Source: Desulfurococcales archaeon ex4484_217_1 (GTDB lineage: Archaea > Thermoproteota > Thermoprotei_A > EX4484-217-1). From it: a DNA stretch of 15,108 nucleotides. Location of the stretch: contig NJED01000011.1 in NCBI GenBank assembly GCA_002254745.1, positions 1 to 15,108 on the forward strand, given 5' to 3'. A program made the position numbers and the translations under genes. The notes beneath the pieces were generated by a model. The model made no database searches. It saw only the letters and a program-made list of their open reading frames with translations, and was not told where the DNA came from. Positions 12,447 to 15,108 of the stretch are shown one piece after another. The stretch's first letter is position 1, and each line of letters starts with the position of its first letter.

Positions 12447-13262
12447 ATGCTAAAAAACTTTCCACCGCCTAGATTTTTTAGTTTAATGAATTTCCTATTA
12501 AAGCCTGTGTATAAGATATATGAGAAATGGCTGTGGTTGCAAATAAGGAACGGGCCGATACCTAAGCATGTGGGCATTATACCTGATGGAAATAGAAGAT
12601 GGGCGAGGAAATTGGGGTTAGATCCTAAAATAGGGCATCTATACGGCTATGAAAGGATGAAAGAGGTTATTAATTGGTGCTTAGACCTAGGAATTAAAAC
12701 GTTAACGGTATATGCTTTGTCCATAGATAATTTGAGGAAAAGGTCTAGAGATGAAGTAGAACATATATTTCAGCTAATAGCTGAAGGACTTAAAACACTG
12801 CTAAATTCCGAAGAAATAGTCAAGAAGAAAGTTAGAGTTAAGGTTATTGGAAGAAAAAACATTCTACCGAAATACATCAAGGATTTAGCTGAACAGCTTG
12901 AAAGGAAAACTAAGAACTTTAATGAAAGACACCTATACATAGCAGTATGCTATGGTGGTAGAGAGGAAATAGTAGACGCAGTAAAGTCATTGGTGAAGGA
13001 TGTCTTAGAAGGTAAGGTAAAATTTGATGAAATAAACGAGGATATTCTTTCAAAATACATGTATACTAGAGATTTGCCTAACCCGGAACCTGATTTGATA
13101 ATAAGAACTTCAGGCGAAGAGAGATTGAGCGGTTTTCTACTTTGGCAATCAGCCTATTCAGAACTGCATTTTTGCGATGTCCATTGGCCTTCGTTTAGGA
13201 AAATAGATTTTTGGAGAGCTATAAGATCCTATCAGAGAAGAGAGAGAAGATTCGGTGCCTAG
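12447..13262 (+). CDS. uppS: cis-prenyltransferase (undecaprenyl diphosphate synthase family)
   Basis: This enzyme extends an allylic diphosphate with isopentenyl diphosphate to form long cis-polyprenyl diphosphates, the lipid carriers of archaeal N-glycosylation. The 271 residues are typical. HVGIIPDGNRRWARKLG (41-57) holds the catalytic Asp47. TLTVYALSIDNLRKRS (85-100) is the region with the usual S-x-E-N motif, where Asp94 replaces Glu. AVCYGGREEIVDA and the C-terminal PDLIIRTSGEERLSGFLLWQ, then SELHF, hold the diphosphate and magnesium binding residues; Gly replaces the common Asn after RLS. Start ATG 12447 is preceded by two tandem copies of TTGAGGGTA (12421-12438); ATG 12486 would remove 13 residues. 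It is divergent from rps8e and convergent with the DUF373 gene. Chain length cannot be predicted. Confidence 0.95.
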   Translation: MLKNFPPPRFFSLMNFLLKPVYKIYEKWLWLQIRNGPIPKHVGIIPDGNRRWARKLGLDPKIGHLYGYERMKEVINWCLDLGIKTLTVYALSIDNLRKRSRDEVEHIFQLIAEGLKTLLNSEEIVKKKVRVKVIGRKNILPKYIKDLAEQLERKTKNFNERHLYIAVCYGGREEIVDAVKSLVKDVLEGKVKFDEINEDILSKYMYTRDLPNPEPDLIIRTSGEERLSGFLLWQSAYSELHFCDVHWPSFRKIDFWRAIRSYQRRERRFGA

Positions 13263-14428
13263 GTTTTCTCCTTAATTTTCATAACTGCTTTTAACCTTTT
13301 CAGCTTAGCTCTAATTCTAAGTCTAGCTAGAGCCCTCTTCCTCAGAATATCCTCTCTTACACTCTTTTCAATTATTGTGAACAAGCCTGTGAGAAGACCT
13401 ATGACTCCGATAGTTACTCCAAGCCATAGGAACAGTTCTGATGATAAAATGGGGTTAATTATTTCGCCTGGGCTAGTGTAAGCTACCTGTTCAAGAATTT
13501 TCGCGGTTATGTTGAGTATTTTGAATAGTAAGACTGTGAAAACAAACCCTACTGCTTCATGCCAAACCTTAATGTCTCTTCTAATAACCTTGACTATAGC
13601 TTTACCTCCAAGGAGAAGAACAATGGAAGTTATTATGAAGGGAGTTATAATATATACTGCTTTACTCCAGGCTAATACTCCCTTACTTAAATCTACAGTT
13701 AGCAAGGTGTATAATGTACCTAAAACCAATGAGAATATAGCTAATATTGCTGAGACGAAAATTACTGGCGATGATTCCCACCATTCCTCAATTTTCCTAT
13801 CTAACGAGAAACCACGATATATCATTGTGAAACCAATTATAGCTAAAGCAGCCAACATAGCCTTGTCTATCAAACCTATAGCAGTAAAAATAGATGCAAC
13901 AAGTATTATGACCCCTGGTACTCCCAAAAATATTCTCGAAAACCTTGGTTCCCCGATTATTTTCCTCAAATACCTACCTATTAGGATGTAAGTTTCTTCT
14001 ACACCACGAGATTGCTCAACAATAACTCTCCTAACAGACTCTATTGGTGTAAGAGAACTAACTATAGGTATTATAAGTTCATCATCGGCACCATCACTCA
14101 CAATTATTGCTGAGGATGCACCTGTTTTATCTAGGACCTCTTTAGTTTCCTCTTTAACTCTTATTCCTGCTTTTAAGTCGTCCACGGGGTCTCCGGCTAT
14201 TATGGCTACTTCTACATTGAATCCTTCCTCTTTAAGCCTTTTAGCGGTATTCAATGCCGCAAAAAGCGCGTTGGTATCTGCATCTTCAGGTTTCTTTATA
14301 GCGTATTCCGTAGCTGCTTTCAGAACATTATTGAAACCTATTATTGGAGTTTTTATATTCAATACTCTAATATCTGCATCTCTATCGACACAAAGTACTA
14401 CAATTTTCTTTCTCTTGTCAAAGCTCAT
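13259..14428 (-). CDS. DUF373 family membrane protein
   Basis: A member of the archaeal DUF373 family; function unknown. The soluble N-terminal part (about 1-160) begins KKIVVLCVDRDADI and includes PEDADTNALFAAL (47-59), VEVAIIAGDP and AIIVSDGADDE, a Rossmann-like pattern of strands each followed by Asp/Gly loops. The C-terminal half is a membrane domain with about six to seven hydrophobic segments between 165 and 365. It ends in a basic cytoplasmic tail (KRALARLRIRAKLKRLK). The 389-residue length is normal for the family. The ATG at 14428 has an AAGGA site, and a 16-bp palindrome lies just upstream near the predicted transcription start. The stop codon shares CTA with the convergent uppS stop. 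Substrate or role cannot be inferred from neighbours. Confidence 0.9.
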   Translation of the reverse strand: MSFDKRKKIVVLCVDRDADIRVLNIKTPIIGFNNVLKAATEYAIKKPEDADTNALFAALNTAKRLKEEGFNVEVAIIAGDPVDDLKAGIRVKEETKEVLDKTGASSAIIVSDGADDELIIPIVSSLTPIESVRRVIVEQSRGVEETYILIGRYLRKIIGEPRFSRIFLGVPGVIILVASIFTAIGLIDKAMLAALAIIGFTMIYRGFSLDRKIEEWWESSPVIFVSAILAIFSLVLGTLYTLLTVDLSKGVLAWSKAVYIITPFIITSIVLLLGGKAIVKVIRRDIKVWHEAVGFVFTVLLFKILNITAKILEQVAYTSPGEIINPILSSELFLWLGVTIGVIGLLTGLFTIIEKSVREDILRKRALARLRIRAKLKRLKAVMKIKEKT

Positions 14429-14443
14429 AATTTTTATTCCTTC

Positions 14444-14459
14444 GCAAACTCTAGTTTGC
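14444..14459. repeat. 7-bp inverted repeat at the DUF373 transcription start
   Basis: GCAAACT-CT-AGTTTGC, perfect arms with a 2-nt centre. With the TATA box at 14478-14487, transcription should start near 14456, inside the palindrome. It could be an operator overlapping the start site. The minus-strand Shine-Dalgarno AAGGA follows immediately. Confidence 0.5.
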
Positions 14460-14477
14460 TTCCCGTTTAATTTTTTG

Positions 14478-14487
14478 TATTAAAAGT
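14478..14487 (-). promoter_or_regulatory. TATA box of the DUF373 gene
   Basis: CTTTTAATAC on the minus strand, centred near 14482, about 54 nt from the ATG. It predicts a leader of about 28 nt beginning in the palindrome at 14444-14459. Confidence 0.45.
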
Positions 14488-14550
14488 CTTATCTAATTTT
14501 TTACTCTTACCTATAGCTGAAATCCATGCCATTAATGTTCTTAAACTACG

Positions 14551-15108
14551 CTACTCATCTTCGCTGATTTCGCATAGCAGTATCCTTAGTTCGTCAAGGC
14601 CAAGTCTTTTCCTTTTACCTATTTTCTTTTCTATATCACGTTTCTTCTTTTCAACAATTTCCTGTATTTCCAATTTTCTCTTAATTTCGTTTAATTCATT
14701 ATACTTCTCCCTTAGCTTACTTAGTTTTCCTATATTCTCAGATAGCTTTCTACTTATTCTATTTAGCATTTCTTTCAATTCGCCTATTTCGTTTCCTAGT
14801 TTGCTAATTTCCTCTCCGATAATGTTTGCTTTTTGCGATAGGTCTTCTATTTCGGATTTTAACTTATTCAGCTTAGAATATAGCTTCTGCAATTCCTCTC
14901 TTATAGCCTTTATCTCTATTCTTTCTTTAATTAGCTTGGCTTTCAATTCAGTTACGGTGTTTTTTAACTCCTTAGCCTTGATAGCTTGGCTTAGTGTTTC
15001 TTCAAGCTTAGCTATTTGCTCTATTAACTCTTTCTCCTGATCTAATGTTAAGATTGATGTTTGCTGCTTCCATTCTAGCTGCTGTATTCTCCTCCTTAAC
15101 TCGGCAAC
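14551..15108 (-). CDS. COG1340-like archaeal coiled-coil protein, C-terminal part, cut by window edge
   Basis: The frame is open to the right edge, so the N-terminus lies outside; 185 residues are present. A TTG at 14946 is internal, since the upstream codons continue the same protein without a stop. Almost the whole fragment is heptad-rich, Glu/Lys/Leu-dominated coiled coil. The stretch QLEWKQQTSILTLDQEKELI (about 9-28 of the fragment) is the recognisable signature of the archaeal coiled-coil family COG1340, and GKRKRLGLDELRILL near the end also fits. The function of the family is not established. No membrane segment or enzyme motif is seen. It lies 122 bp upstream of the DUF373 gene on the same strand; that gene seems to have its own promoter. 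Confidence 0.8.
   Translation of the reverse strand, partial: VAELRRRIQQLEWKQQTSILTLDQEKELIEQIAKLEETLSQAIKAKELKNTVTELKAKLIKERIEIKAIREELQKLYSKLNKLKSEIEDLSQKANIIGEEISKLGNEIGELKEMLNRISRKLSENIGKLSKLREKYNELNEIKRKLEIQEIVEKKKRDIEKKIGKRKRLGLDELRILLCEISEDE

Noticed and set aside
13509..13991. 160-codon open frame on the plus strand inside the DUF373 gene.
   Set aside because: It is antisense to a clearly conserved membrane protein gene, has no recognisable family and no translation signals.
14801..15040. Plus-strand open frame opposite the coiled-coil gene.
   Set aside because: It mirrors the Glu/Lys/Leu-rich coiled coil as Phe/Ser/Leu-rich sequence, the usual antisense shadow.
1..15108. CRISPR arrays, tRNA genes, insertion sequences, integrase or defence genes.
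   Set aside because: No regularly spaced repeats, no cloverleaf with T-loop and D-loop consensus, and no transposase or defence-protein motifs were found by reading both strands.

Overview
The window is a compact, AT-rich archaeal chromosome segment. TFB, TFE-beta, ribosomal proteins S8e and S30e, Gar1, Nop5-fibrillarin, SRP19, GatD/GatE and an archaeal-type Trm1 point to a (hyper)thermophilic member of the Thermoproteota (crenarchaeal branch). Genus cannot be read from the sequence. I saw no tRNA, rRNA, CRISPR array, insertion sequence or phage gene. Genes sit close together, often start at TTG or GTG behind a GGTGA/GGAGG Shine-Dalgarno site, and several have a TATA box about 26 nt from a plausible transcript start.

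Layout. 1-1404: start of a Kef-type antiporter (minus, runs off the left edge), a divergent single-cluster ferredoxin, and a convergent CBS-pair protein. 1493-1553: a C/D box sRNA on the minus strand with its own TATA box, just after gatE. 1586-5146 (minus): rps30e, gatD and gatE; GatD and GatE form the archaeal Glu-tRNA(Gln) amidotransferase. 5294-9823 (plus): nop5 and fibrillarin, a COG1395 HTH regulator, a shortened THEP1-like NTPase and trm1. 9820-12326 (minus): rps8e, a damaged srp19, gar1, tfb and TFE-beta. 12447-13262 (plus): a cis-prenyltransferase, convergent with a DUF373 membrane protein (13259-14428, minus). The right edge cuts a COG1340-type coiled-coil protein (minus).

Themes. 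The window is rich in RNA-modification machinery: the Nop5-fibrillarin pair that builds C/D box methylation particles, one C/D box guide RNA, Gar1 of the H/ACA pseudouridylation particle, and Trm1. Two parts of the basal transcription apparatus (TFB and TFE-beta) are neighbours.

Most worth a second look: (1) the unannotated C/D sRNA with two 12-nt guides and a correctly spaced promoter; (2) a k-loop-like D/C box element in the nop5 leader next to its Shine-Dalgarno site, suggesting L7Ae feedback; (3) two genes whose best start codon looks non-canonical, AUA for tfb and AUU for nop5; (4) an srp19 gene that has lost its middle and changed frame; (5) a THEP1 NTPase cut short at the start of trm1; (6) two convergent gene pairs whose stop codons interlock in the same CTAG palindrome.
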